Shown: positions 1 to 8,674 of the stretch, piece after piece
How positions within the stretch are numbered: the stretch's first letter is position 1
How the letters are laid out: each line of letters starts with the position of its first letter
Translations under genes and position numbers: made by a program
Origin: Prolixibacteraceae bacterium UBA6162
Lineage (GTDB): Bacteria; Bacteroidota; Bacteroidia; Bacteroidales; Prolixibacteraceae
Direction: 5' to 3'
DNA length: 26,620 bases
NCBI GenBank assembly: GCA_002428215.1
Contig: DIUI01000009.1
Location: 1-26,620, forward strand
The notes under the pieces: generated by a model
The model's input: the letters and a program-made list of their open reading frames with translations, nothing else
What the model was told of the DNA's origin: nothing
Database searches by the model: none

Positions 1-1538
1 ATGTCGAGGTAGTGGTAGGCAGTGTCGAGGTTAAGACGGCGAAAGAATGGCAAGAAATAGCGAATGACCACGGGAGCAATCAAGACGATTGTCAGATTAA
101 AAGTAAGCATTCGCCAATCGGAAGCATACGATTTGGCGGGAATTGCAATAAAGGTTATAGCACTGAGTGTAGTAGCAAAAATACTAATGCCCGCAGCCCA
201 CCAGGGAATTCGACCCCCAGCTTTAAAAAAGTCGTCTGTATTTCCCTCTCTCTTCATAAAGAAGAATCCCAGGAGGATCATACCTATAAAATATACTCCC
301 AGAACCACATAGTTGATCCAACCAAACAGGGGTTGTACAGAAAAGCGTATTTCGCGTATTTCGGGCAATCTGATCCCGGGTCGTAATTCCCCGCCCACCA
401 GGAGATATGAGTTGCCCCAAACAATTATTGGCAATACAGCAGGAGGTTTCGCCTCAAAGGCTCCGGCTTCGAACCACGCATCAGTAACCGTATTGTAAAG
501 CAACACTTTATCGAAAAATCCGGGATGATGTATCCAGAGTGAGTCGCGCAGAGCCATTGCTTTGGTGTTCCCGGCGTTCATAGACAGAATTGCCTTCTCC
601 ACTTCGTTGAATGTGGTTCCCTGATCGCCGCCGGCCAGCATAATATGGGATGCTCCAACAGGTGCTGCCACCCCGGCAGCCAAAGCAATTGCAGAATGTT
701 TTGGGTACCCGATGTTTCTGCGTTCTTTCCATATGCCAGCTGATAGACGGTAGTGATAAACGCGCGACGAGAAAGTGGTAAGTGAATCTCCGGGATGTCG
801 GGCTCTGCCACCGAAAAGGAAGATGCTGACCTCTTCGCCATCCATTTGTGCAACGCCCATGGCATGACTGATGCTTAGAGGAAGGTCGGGAAGAATTTCC
901 CATACTGGTTCTGCTCTGGATAGATCCATTCTCCAAAAGTAGGAGGAGGCACCATGGGCATCTTCTCCCCCCATCACATAGATGGTTTGTCCAATCACCA
1001 CCGATGCCATTGCCTTTAGGGCAGCGGGAAGTGCTGGCAACTCTTTTACTTCTGCAGTACCGGAACCTGCCTGAACAACAAATACCCTGTTGCTCAATCC
1101 CTGAAGGGTTTCTCCTCCTAATGCAATCACCCCCATGGGTGTTGTGAGAGAACCCCCTTCACCTACGGCTACTGGCAGCCTGCCGATTTCTCCATTGGGA
1201 ATTAACGTACCCGACGACGATCGTTGGTACCCTGTAATCATGTCCGAAAAATGTTTTTTCCCTCCCTCCCAGGGCTTTCCGGCTGGAAAATGTGATCCGC
1301 CGGCTACCACCAGCTGACTTCCAGAAATTCCGGAGAATACGCCCGATAGACCCTCGGGGAGGTCTGGCGTATCGAGGTTACCTATGGTAGCTATTTCCAG
1401 GCGGGTTACTGTAGGTTTTTCGTTTGAGGCGTGTAAGGCATCAATAGGCCCTATCAAGATCAGGCAGATTATAAAAATCTGCCGCCACCATTTTAGAGGT
1501 GGATTTTCTGCAGTAATACTTCCCTTGCCTGAATTCAC
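1..1538 (-). CDS. Fusion of kelch sialic acid mutarotase (cyclically permuted NanM type) and sodium:solute symporter, 3' end cut by window edge
   Basis: One uninterrupted frame runs from a GTG at 1538 to the left edge, giving 512 full codons. An in-frame TAA at 1553-1551 lies upstream and no ATG lies between, so GTG is the likely start. Residues about 15-37 form a signal peptide (WWRQIFIICLILIG, probable cut after ALHA). Residues about 45-400 are a kelch beta-propeller with the family's opening pattern (VVAGGSHFPAGKPWEGG) and repeated GG blades (IFLFGGR, IMLAGGDQG, YLLVGGE). From residue about 405 a sodium:solute symporter begins: first helix YVVLGVYFIGMILLGFFFM, then NTDDFFKAGGRIPWW and the ATTLSAITFIAIPAKSYASDW core. 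About 107 symporter residues are visible. The propeller should sit in the periplasm and feed sialic acid to its own transporter. Fusions of this kind are known in Bacteroidota. The substrate is inferred from the neighbouring sialidase, lyase and epimerase genes. Last gene of the locus in view, 31 bp after the AGE gene. Confidence 0.88.
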   Translation of the reverse strand, partial: MNSGKGSITAENPPLKWWRQIFIICLILIGPIDALHASNEKPTVTRLEIATIGNLDTPDLPEGLSGVFSGISGSQLVVAGGSHFPAGKPWEGGKKHFSDMITGYQRSSSGTLIPNGEIGRLPVAVGEGGSLTTPMGVIALGGETLQGLSNRVFVVQAGSGTAEVKELPALPAALKAMASVVIGQTIYVMGGEDAHGASSYFWRMDLSRAEPVWEILPDLPLSISHAMGVAQMDGEEVSIFLFGGRARHPGDSLTTFSSRVYHYRLSAGIWKERRNIGYPKHSAIALAAGVAAPVGASHIMLAGGDQGTTFNEVEKAILSMNAGNTKAMALRDSLWIHHPGFFDKVLLYNTVTDAWFEAGAFEAKPPAVLPIIVWGNSYLLVGGELRPGIRLPEIREIRFSVQPLFGWINYVVLGVYFIGMILLGFFFMKREGNTDDFFKAGGRIPWWAAGISIFATTLSAITFIAIPAKSYASDWRMLTFNLTIVLIAPVVIRYFLPFFRRLNLDTAYHYLD

Positions 1539-1569
1539 TTTCTTTAGGTTTTAAGTGCACAACAACCGA

Positions 1570-2742
1570 TCATGCCTTTGATGCATTGATTTGCTCAAGA
1601 GTTTTCCATATCTGCAAAAGTCCGCGGGGTACATGGAAGCACCCTTTCCATTTTCCTCCTTTAAGAGGCAGCAAAACTTCGCCTCTTCGGTTAAGGTAGC
1701 CGAACCATTCGGGATGTTCGGAGTCGGCAAAATGCGACCAGGTGTAGTTATGTACAATTTCGAACCAGCGGAGGCATTCCGGGTTACCGGTAAGGGCAAA
1801 TCCTTTTATAAGGCTGATGAGGGTTTCAATGTGAACCCACCAGAGTTTCTGATCCCATTCCAGCTGTTGGGGAGGATGGCCCTTCAGATCTAAAAAGTAG
1901 AAGATACCGCCATGCTTTTCATCCCAACCATATTTAAGGGTATGCAGCATAATCTCTACAGCCCTCTCTGCCAGTTCGGGTCGTTTAAGTCTGACCGACA
2001 AGTCCATAACAAACCACATGGCTTCGATGGCATGTCCGGGATTGATGAGTCTCCCTTCGAACGAGTCTGAAAAACTTCCGTTGGGCAGTACATTTTCCAG
2101 AATAAGTCCCGACTCATGATGATAAAAGACTTCCAATACTTCATGCAGGGCAGTATCAATGGTCTCTTCCACTTGTTCTGATGTAAGCAGGTGTTCAATT
2201 TCGAGCGATAAATTGCACAAAATCATGGGAAGGGAAAATCCCTTTAAAGGTCTTTCTGAAGTTTGTTTGGTAAAGCGGCCTTTGGGATTTCCACTTCGTT
2301 TCAGGATATTTTGAAAGGTGTTTTTGGCAATGTTTCCGTAGGCTTCGTTGCCGGTAATGCCAAAAAGCTGTCCAAAGCCCATGGTTGCAAAACAGTCGGA
2401 AAAGATGTTGTAGGGCTCAACCAGGGGTTTTCCTTCGCGGGTGAGCGAAAAATACCAGTTCAGTTGGCCATCATGCCCATATTTCTGCATAAAGCTCGCA
2501 CCATGCTCGGCCATTTGGAGCCATTCGGGGCGTTTCTCAACCTTTTGGAAAAGGGTGGAAAACATCCAGATCTGGCGGCCCTGCAGCCAAATAAACTTAT
2601 CGGTATCGAAAACATTTCCCTGGCGGTCGAGGCAAGTGAAGTAACCTCCATAATCTATATCCGGAGAATGGTTTATCCAGAATGGCACCACCTTTTCAAG
2701 CAGTTCGGTGCGGTATTGATTTTCCAGTCTTTTTAAGTCCAT
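1570..2742 (-). CDS. N-acylglucosamine 2-epimerase (AGE / renin-binding-protein family)
   Basis: A 390-residue cytoplasmic protein, the usual AGE length, with no signal peptide. AGE enzymes interconvert N-acetylmannosamine and N-acetylglucosamine in an (alpha/alpha)6 barrel. Visible family marks are the N-terminal YGGYFTCLDRQGN and KFIWLQGRQIW segments, NPGHAIEAMWF with His237, and CFHVPRG with His370. These match the two catalytic histidines described for cyanobacterial and mammalian AGE (around 239 and 372). It follows the lyase and mutarotase genes on the same strand, so its likely job is to turn the ManNAc released by the lyase into GlcNAc, as the NanE of Bacteroides fragilis does. That route avoids the ManNAc-6-phosphate step of E. 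coli. A 76 bp gap separates it from the upstream mutarotase gene; I saw no clear promoter there. Some AGE-family members act on cellobiose or mannose, but the context argues against that here. Confidence 0.93.
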   Translation of the reverse strand: MDLKRLENQYRTELLEKVVPFWINHSPDIDYGGYFTCLDRQGNVFDTDKFIWLQGRQIWMFSTLFQKVEKRPEWLQMAEHGASFMQKYGHDGQLNWYFSLTREGKPLVEPYNIFSDCFATMGFGQLFGITGNEAYGNIAKNTFQNILKRSGNPKGRFTKQTSERPLKGFSLPMILCNLSLEIEHLLTSEQVEETIDTALHEVLEVFYHHESGLILENVLPNGSFSDSFEGRLINPGHAIEAMWFVMDLSVRLKRPELAERAVEIMLHTLKYGWDEKHGGIFYFLDLKGHPPQQLEWDQKLWWVHIETLISLIKGFALTGNPECLRWFEIVHNYTWSHFADSEHPEWFGYLNRRGEVLLPLKGGKWKGCFHVPRGLLQIWKTLEQINASKA

Positions 2743-2818
2743 TGGATTAACCCCTGTGGTGTTTATATGGTTTTACTTTGAGCAAACGTTCGACTTTCTT
2801 CTGAAAACCTTCCTTAAC

Positions 2819-3955
2819 TCATTCATGCTGTTTGATGGTAAATGTTCGTACTTCAGACGATCTGCAGCCAGGCCTGATTTCTCCGGGCGGTAAAATCCAT
2901 CGGTTGCCCAATGAAAAGGCCCTCGATGAAACCGGCAAGTCAAAATTAACGGTTTCCAAACACCCACAGCTGTTCGAATGGGTATTGAATATCAATATAT
3001 CCCTGCTGAACCCGGGATGGCTGGTGAGCAATTGGTGTTTGAGGGCCAGTAATTCGGTGGTATTCTCAATACCTGCGGCCGCCTCAAGTTGAAGATTGAT
3101 GCGTTCAGTCTGATTAAATAAGATGCCCGGATCGCCACCAATCATAAGAATTGCATTATTGCCAAATGCCACTCCTGTGCCTGCCGATAAAGATATCGGC
3201 TGCCTGCCATGCATTAGCTGGCCGGAAAGGGTCCATTGGTCCGTTGAAGGAGAAAATTTCCAGATTTGACTGGAAAAACTGTGAATATTGCTGTTTTTGT
3301 TTCGGCCGCCCAACAGATAGAGGCACGTTTCAATGCCATCAAATTGAGCAACAGCCACAGCGTGGGTTATTTTGTTCGGAAGACTGGTCAAATGCTCCCA
3401 TTTTGAAATACCTGGCGCAAGGCTTAGTGAGAGAACTTCATTAGAATATTCGTTGTCGCGGGTTCCACCAATAACAAAGAGTGTTTGATCAATTATCACA
3501 GCCGATGCCGCGGCAACGGGATTCGGCAGATTGGGTAGGTTTTCAAAAACCGGAATCCCGTTGTCGAAACTAAGTCGCTGAACAGCTGCGCTCAGGCCAT
3601 CCGGTGTCTCCCCCCCCAGAACGATGATTCCATCGCTCGATTCAACCACAGCGGAGTAGGCCAATGGTTTAGATAGTTTTTGCTCGGCTTGTTTCCAAAC
3701 AGCATGCTCGTTCGCAGCGGTGTTGAGCAGGTATATGGAATCGTGGTAATGTTTTGTGCCTCCTTTCCATGGAAAACTTTTTGTAAAATTTGCTCCACCG
3801 GCAATCATAATCCATGGCCCATGGGCTCCTGCAATCGTGCCAGCCAGACCGCTATCCCATTCGTAATTTCCCTGCACCGGAAAATCGGGTAGTTTTGCCC
3901 AAAGAATTGGTAAGGTGGCAACCGGGGCTTGAATATCAAGACTGTAAGGTTTCAT
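2819..3955 (-). CDS. Cyclically permuted kelch mutarotase (NanM/YjhT-like), no signal peptide
   Basis: A 378-residue kelch-repeat beta-propeller homologous to the propeller of the symporter fusion at 1-1538: both share an LPD/LPE...GL-G...G opening, then AGG-F-PW-GG-KH. Blades are marked by IIVLGGE, LFVIGGTRDN, LYLLGGRNKN and ILMIGGDPG. The family equilibrates anomers of sialic acid. The first residues (MKPYSLDIQAPVATLPILW) do not form a signal peptide. Upstream in the same frame there are only six codons (CTT CTA ATT TCG AGA TTA) before the lyase stop TAG at 3976-3974, so no export signal can be added. It may therefore work in the cytoplasm, unlike periplasmic E. coli NanM; this is inference. 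It sits 18 bp after the lyase gene, consistent with supplying the right anomer to lyase or epimerase. It could instead act on another sugar acid. Confidence 0.87.
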   Translation of the reverse strand: MKPYSLDIQAPVATLPILWAKLPDFPVQGNYEWDSGLAGTIAGAHGPWIMIAGGANFTKSFPWKGGTKHYHDSIYLLNTAANEHAVWKQAEQKLSKPLAYSAVVESSDGIIVLGGETPDGLSAAVQRLSFDNGIPVFENLPNLPNPVAAASAVIIDQTLFVIGGTRDNEYSNEVLSLSLAPGISKWEHLTSLPNKITHAVAVAQFDGIETCLYLLGGRNKNSNIHSFSSQIWKFSPSTDQWTLSGQLMHGRQPISLSAGTGVAFGNNAILMIGGDPGILFNQTERINLQLEAAAGIENTTELLALKHQLLTSHPGFSRDILIFNTHSNSCGCLETVNFDLPVSSRAFSLGNRWILPPGEIRPGCRSSEVRTFTIKQHE

Positions 3956-3973
3956 TAATCTCGAAATTAGAAG

Positions 3974-4888
3974 CTATTTCACTGAAAACCATTCGTTCAT
4001 GTTCAGCAATTCCACATCGGCTTCGAATGCCTTGTACTGACTTTTGTCGATGTTTTTTACAGGCGATCTGAATTGTCCAAACTCAAAACCAATATGCCGC
4101 ATGAAGGCTTTTCCGGTGCCAATCCCTCCGTATTTTGGCAGAAGCCTGATCATATCGTTCGCTTTTTGCTGCAGTGCCCGGGCAAGAGTATGGTCGCCCC
4201 TGTCGTAGGCATCTATGAGTGCAAGATAGAGCGGTGCTGCATAGTTGAAGGTACTTCCAACTGCCCCCCGGGCCCCAAGAACCAATGCCGAGAGCAGATT
4301 TTCATCCCTCCCTGCAAGTATTTCGTACTTGCCATTATTGAAATTGAGGCAACTTAAGAAATCCATAAAGTCTTCGTGGGTATACTTAATTCCGACAAGG
4401 TTGGGAATAATGGCTGTGGCTTCTTGCAGAAAGTCATTCATGGCAATATTTACGCCAGTAAGAACCGGGATGTGATAAAAATAGACTGGCAGATTGGGTA
4501 CACTTTCGGCAATCTTCGCACAATATTCGGCCAACTGTCTGGCTCCGGCAGGCTTAAAATAGTAGGGTGCAATTATGGCTATGGCATCTACGCCAATAGT
4601 TTGGCTCATTTGGGCCATTTCGCTGCATTCGGCATGCGAAGTTCCGCTAACGAGGTTTATTACCCTGAGGTTGGTATCGCGGGCTGCCGCTGTCCAGGCC
4701 TCGGTTGTTTTCACCTTCTCGTTCTGCGTTAGTGAAACTCCCTCACCGGTAGAACCGTTGATAAAAATGCCGGAGATTCTGTTTTTATCCAAAAATTGGC
4801 AGTACCCGGGTATTATTTCGTAGTTAAGTTCTCCACTTTCGTGCATTGGAGCGAATGGAGCCGCAATTAAACCTTCAAAAAACTTCAT
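3974..4888 (-). CDS. nanA: N-acetylneuraminate lyase
   Basis: A 304-residue class I aldolase of the DapA/NanA family, which cleaves N-acetylneuraminate to N-acetylmannosamine and pyruvate in the cytoplasm. The phosphate/carboxylate-binding loop reads FINGSTGEG (residues 43-50 region), the catalytic tyrosine lies in VYFYHIPV (Tyr138), and the Schiff-base lysine is Lys168 in NLVGIKYTHEDF. The YFYH-P and IKYT-ED contexts are those of sialic acid lyases rather than dihydrodipicolinate synthases. Length is normal for the family. ATG at 4888 is 15 bp downstream of the hexosaminidase stop, so the two are probably cotranscribed. Mutarotase and epimerase genes follow. Confidence in the lyase role rests on both motif and context. 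Confidence 0.95.
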   Translation of the reverse strand: MKFFEGLIAAPFAPMHESGELNYEIIPGYCQFLDKNRISGIFINGSTGEGVSLTQNEKVKTTEAWTAAARDTNLRVINLVSGTSHAECSEMAQMSQTIGVDAIAIIAPYYFKPAGARQLAEYCAKIAESVPNLPVYFYHIPVLTGVNIAMNDFLQEATAIIPNLVGIKYTHEDFMDFLSCLNFNNGKYEILAGRDENLLSALVLGARGAVGSTFNYAAPLYLALIDAYDRGDHTLARALQQKANDMIRLLPKYGGIGTGKAFMRHIGFEFGQFRSPVKNIDKSQYKAFEADVELLNMNEWFSVK

Positions 4889-4903
4889 TTTATTTCTTTT
4901 TAG

Positions 4904-6850
4904 CTATTGGACATGTTTAAACACAAGACCCTGAACTTCTTTAGCCATGTTGTTTTCAATCGTTACAGGAACAAAAGTAAACATCCACTTCCACGAATTT
5001 TTTTCATGGGGGACTTTCAGTAAAACTTTGTTCCAACCCTTGTTTAAATTAATTTTTGAAGGTTTCCTGAAGAAGTAATTCACATCTTCAAACGGAATCT
5101 CTTCGGTATTTACACCCAAACCGGGATTTTCCCATTCGGGCGGTTTTATTGACTCTCCGTTGACCCAAACCATGGGATTTGTATGGTGCCAGAACCCTTT
5201 TTCCGGGAAGGGTCCACCGCGCCTGCCTCCCGATCTCGACCAGTCGTGAAATCCAATCCAGCAATCAATAACCTGGTCCTCCGGCGACCATATATTGGTA
5301 GAAGCATATACGGTTCCAGACTTTTCTTCGAAGTAAGATGGGTATCCGAAAAAATGGTTTATATGAATGGTTCCTCCCAAAAAGGGTCCCATCCATTGGT
5401 AATTTTTACCATCAACCTCATAGGAATCTGCAAGGGATTCCTCCACTTCAAACTTTCGGTTAACATCCCCCTCATGATCAAATGGTCCGATAATTTTCCA
5501 CTCAATAGCTGTCTGCTTTATGTAGGGGAAGGGTTTATCGTGGAAGTATTTATTTCTGTGTTGAATCAAGCGGTCCTCAAATTCTGCAAATTCCTGAAAA
5601 AGAGCATGGTCCTTATCGGGGAATCGTGCCAGAAAATCATTGCCTGTATCGAACGGCTGACCTTTCCAGGCTATTTCACTGTAAGTCAGCATACCGGGAT
5701 ATACCGGATTTTGCCTGATTATATCGTATTCATGATGCACATTGTTGTCGTTCCAGCAACACAAGATTCCTCCCAACCGCAAAGAATCGCCATGTGGCGC
5801 AAGATTGATCCTGTCGAAATAGAGTTGCTGGATGCCGGCTAAAGGATCAAGATGATTCAGATAGTTCAAACGTGAATCCAAATACCGGTGACCAGGTTTT
5901 GGGAATCCATTATAAGACCATAGTTGTGAAATCGACAAAGAATCACCAATGATTTCCTGCCCCGGCCGCCAAACAATTACTTCGCGACCATGACCGATAA
6001 CCCGCTGCATTGCCTCCTCAAGCAACCCTGAAGAAGGCCTTTCATACCAGTGCCAAACCTCGTCGGTTCCAAGGTGGACAAACGGCATTTTTTCGGCAGG
6101 TATCAGTTCGCACAGTTCATCTATAAGATTTATGATTATGTCCCTGACACGCGGATCGCTCATTGATTCGAGTCCGAATGCTTTTCTGAATGCATCAGTA
6201 TGGCCAGGAATATCAAATTCAGGAATCAGCGTGATATGCCGTTCGTGACAATAGTTCACCAGCTCAATAAATTCTTCCTGAGAATAGTATTTGCCGGGCC
6301 ATCTGCTCATGGTCTGTGGGTGTTTTAGCTCCGGATACAGAAGGCTTTCAAGGCGCCATCCGGGGTAATCGGTCACATGAAAATGAAACGTATTGTATTT
6401 ATAGGCAGCCATTACATCAATCTGTTCTTTGAGCATTGGCAGCGACTGGTAATTTCGGCCTACATCCTGCATAAAACCTCTTATGGCAAAAGCCGGCCAA
6501 TCTGTGATATTGCATCCCTGCAGGTATTTCTTCCCTTTTCTCTCGAAGGTTAGCTGTTCAATTGTTTGCATTCCTCTGAACAATCCTGTTTCGGATGTGG
6601 CCATTAGTAATGCCGAATCGGCACTTACGTTAAGGATATAAGCTTCATGATCGTGAAACGGAACGCCGGGTAAACGTTCAACCAGCCTTGTCTCGAGCGA
6701 TTTACCACCCCCGGATAGAGGGAAATGCTCATTGTTCCACTTCAGTAACTGTGGCATTGGAATAAGCGCAGGTTTTTCGGTTAATTCCCTGTTACAACCC
6801 AATAAAATAAGCCAGAGAAATAATAAAAATATTCTAAAATTCAAGAACAC
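4904..6850 (-). CDS. GH20-family beta-N-acetylhexosaminidase-like lipoprotein
   Basis: A 648-residue protein beginning at GTG 6850; an in-frame TAG lies nine bases upstream, so no longer form is possible. A lipoprotein signal ends in LILLGC (Cys19), so the enzyme should be membrane-anchored, perhaps on the cell surface. Residues about 28-120 resemble the small N-terminal domain of GH20 enzymes (ETGLFRGMQTIEQL). Residues about 120-440 are the catalytic TIM barrel: RGFMQDVGRNYQ, KYNTFHFHVTDYPGWRLE, LIPEFDIPGHTDAF and HLGTDEVWHW, where Asp263-Glu264 is the expected catalytic pair. The usual second Gly of the HxGGDE motif is Thr262. Residues about 455-640 form a Trp-rich tail of unknown role. It likely removes terminal GlcNAc/GalNAc after desialylation. 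It lies 20 bp after the sialidase gene. Confidence 0.85.
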   Translation of the reverse strand: MFLNFRIFLLFLWLILLGCNRELTEKPALIPMPQLLKWNNEHFPLSGGGKSLETRLVERLPGVPFHDHEAYILNVSADSALLMATSETGLFRGMQTIEQLTFERKGKKYLQGCNITDWPAFAIRGFMQDVGRNYQSLPMLKEQIDVMAAYKYNTFHFHVTDYPGWRLESLLYPELKHPQTMSRWPGKYYSQEEFIELVNYCHERHITLIPEFDIPGHTDAFRKAFGLESMSDPRVRDIIINLIDELCELIPAEKMPFVHLGTDEVWHWYERPSSGLLEEAMQRVIGHGREVIVWRPGQEIIGDSLSISQLWSYNGFPKPGHRYLDSRLNYLNHLDPLAGIQQLYFDRINLAPHGDSLRLGGILCCWNDNNVHHEYDIIRQNPVYPGMLTYSEIAWKGQPFDTGNDFLARFPDKDHALFQEFAEFEDRLIQHRNKYFHDKPFPYIKQTAIEWKIIGPFDHEGDVNRKFEVEESLADSYEVDGKNYQWMGPFLGGTIHINHFFGYPSYFEEKSGTVYASTNIWSPEDQVIDCWIGFHDWSRSGGRRGGPFPEKGFWHHTNPMVWVNGESIKPPEWENPGLGVNTEEIPFEDVNYFFRKPSKINLNKGWNKVLLKVPHEKNSWKWMFTFVPVTIENNMAKEVQGLVFKHVQ

Positions 6851-6870
6851 TTTTGTCTATTGAGTACAAA

Positions 6871-8511
6871 CTATTGTTTAAGAATGTCTGACACCGGTAC
6901 TTTCTGGAAGTATAGCTCTTTTAGGCCTTCATAGACTATACCCACCGTTTTTTCATCCACCATGGTCATACACGAATATCCATACCCGGCCGGGCCGTAG
7001 AGCTCTGTTTGAAGATTCTCGGGCCATGTAAGCCCCCCATCAAGACTGGCCTTTATGGTCATGTTGGTCCGGCTTTTGCGGTTGTTGGGATTGGAGAAAA
7101 ACAGTACCTGCTGCGTGATATTGCCAACAGAGAAATCAGTGGCAATAAGGCTGGCCATGCAATTTGGTTCCTGCAGCGCACCGTTGGAAGAGGGGTGAAC
7201 CTCCCAGGTCTTTCCCAAATCGCGGGTAACAGACACTGCTCTTCCATTGCTGTCTCCTTTATCGGTTCTGTTTTGGTCGTCGCGCATGTTGAGCATCAGT
7301 GAACCATCGGCAAGTTCAACTACCTGTGCTTCCGTTGTGTTGGGCCGTGCACCGGTGCCAATGTGCCAGGTTATGCCGCCATCTTTGCTGTAAATAATGG
7401 TGGAGTGTGCTGTAAATTGTCCGCCATCGAGCGCTTTTGTGCCAATATCCTCCTTGAATTGCGCGGGAAATACGAGGGTTCCGTCTCTCATGGTAATACC
7501 TGCTCCCGGCCCTTGAAGCAAAAGCGACCATTTTGGGTCCTTGATTTGTTGGGTAATGTTTATAGGCTCCGACCAGGTTAGACCGTCGTCGGTACTTTTG
7601 CTTAGCATAAACTGCCCGGTCTCATGCGGTTCAATTCCGGGTTGAGAGGCCCACCAAAGCCTCTGGTCGGGCATTGAAACACTGCTCATCCACAAGGCGG
7701 CTACCCAGATGGTTTGATTGACCGGATCGTACAGTATGGCAGGGTCGCCAATACCGTTCAGACTTTCGGCACGTCCACCCCACTCACCCATATCCATGAT
7801 GACTTTCATGGGTTCCCAGGTGATCCCTCCGTCGGTGCTTCGGCTCATGCCAATGTCGATATCCTCCTGAAGATCTTTGCTGTTGTTATAGCGATTGTCG
7901 TATACCGCAACGAGGGTGCCTTTGCTGGTGGTAATTATACCCGGTATTCTATAGGTATCGGTATTGTCCTGCCCTGCGGCCCTGAGCACTATCCCAGGTC
8001 TGAACGAAAAATCTTCCTCTACGGGAATATCTAAACTTTTTCTTCGGCCAAATGAGAGCCTCACCTTCTCAATTCTAATACTATTTTCGAGCAAGGCATC
8101 TGAGTTTGCAGAAAAGCTTATGCTAAAGTCATGCTCTCCGGCTCCGAGCTGGAGGTTCCCTGTTATTTTAGCGGTCTTTCCGATAGAGGAAGTAGTTCCG
8201 AAATGCTCTGTGGTGGTCTCTTCTTCATGTTTAACCACATAATCGAATGATGCCTCACTCAGAATGGAGGTTTCTGATCCGTGGGCAAAGAAAACTTCAA
8301 CCGAACCGAGGGTCAGAGGTTCTTCAAGATCGGGCATTTTTAGAGTAATGGCCACGATGTCGCGATTTTCCCGATCGATAAACAAGGGAACCTTTTTCAG
8401 GTCTACACTGATGGTTTCAATTCCTGAGGGCAACTTACTGCTGTGATTTGCATTACACCCCGAAATGATGGCGGAAAAAACGATCAGAACAGTCAATAAT
8501 TTTTTGTGCAT
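6871..8511 (-). CDS. Exo-alpha-sialidase (GH33) lipoprotein
   Basis: A 546-residue neuraminidase with a lipoprotein signal ending in IISGC (Cys19). Residues about 30-165 form the accessory domain found before the propeller in Bacteroidota sialidases. The six-bladed propeller starts with the TYRIPGI motif (Arg188 of the arginine triad). The probable acid/base Asp213 is in SKDLQ, Glu394 in TTEAQVVEL, Arg410 in NMRDDQ, Arg481 in KSRTNM and the nucleophilic Tyr near residue 512 in GYGYSC; the spacings fit known sialidases. Asp-boxes occur at SRSTDGGITW, SKSTDDGLTW, YSKDGGITW, TRDLGKTW and ASLDGGLTW. It would release terminal sialic acid from host-type glycans outside the cytoplasm. It starts 163 bp after susD, behind a strong stem-loop, and leads into the hexosaminidase gene. 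Confidence 0.96.
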   Translation of the reverse strand: MHKKLLTVLIVFSAIISGCNANHSSKLPSGIETISVDLKKVPLFIDRENRDIVAITLKMPDLEEPLTLGSVEVFFAHGSETSILSEASFDYVVKHEEETTTEHFGTTSSIGKTAKITGNLQLGAGEHDFSISFSANSDALLENSIRIEKVRLSFGRRKSLDIPVEEDFSFRPGIVLRAAGQDNTDTYRIPGIITTSKGTLVAVYDNRYNNSKDLQEDIDIGMSRSTDGGITWEPMKVIMDMGEWGGRAESLNGIGDPAILYDPVNQTIWVAALWMSSVSMPDQRLWWASQPGIEPHETGQFMLSKSTDDGLTWSEPINITQQIKDPKWSLLLQGPGAGITMRDGTLVFPAQFKEDIGTKALDGGQFTAHSTIIYSKDGGITWHIGTGARPNTTEAQVVELADGSLMLNMRDDQNRTDKGDSNGRAVSVTRDLGKTWEVHPSSNGALQEPNCMASLIATDFSVGNITQQVLFFSNPNNRKSRTNMTIKASLDGGLTWPENLQTELYGPAGYGYSCMTMVDEKTVGIVYEGLKELYFQKVPVSDILKQ

Positions 8512-8596
8512 TTTATTTATGATTTAGGCGTACTGTGCATGCAATAATACTTCTTTTAGTCTGGTTTTGCTAATTGAACGCGCTACCTGACTGGAG

Positions 8597-8623
8597 AATA
8601 AGGGCTCAACGCGAGCCCTTATT
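8597..8623 (-). terminator. Perfect 11-bp stem-loop between susD and sialidase gene (attenuator, processing site or mRNA-stabilising hairpin)
   Basis: AATAAGGGCTC (8597-8607) pairs perfectly with GAGCCCTTATT (8613-8623) around a 5-base loop. It lies 51 bp past the susD stop in the direction of transcription. No U-run follows on the minus strand, so full intrinsic termination is doubtful. Partial termination or protection of the susCD message from 3' decay fits the position better; this is inference. Confidence 0.6.
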
Positions 8624-8674
8624 CAACAAAAACAAAATTTATCTATACGAAAAACTGTCGCTTGAGACAAGGCA

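Noticed and set aside
508..936. A 142-codon minus-strand reading frame in the left region
   Set aside because: It lies out of frame within the kelch-symporter fusion, whose own frame is open across the whole stretch and encodes recognisable kelch motifs.
5183..5842. A 219-codon plus-strand frame inside the GH20 gene
   Set aside because: It is antisense to the catalytic and C-terminal regions of the hexosaminidase, which is strongly supported by motifs; the product has no domain features.
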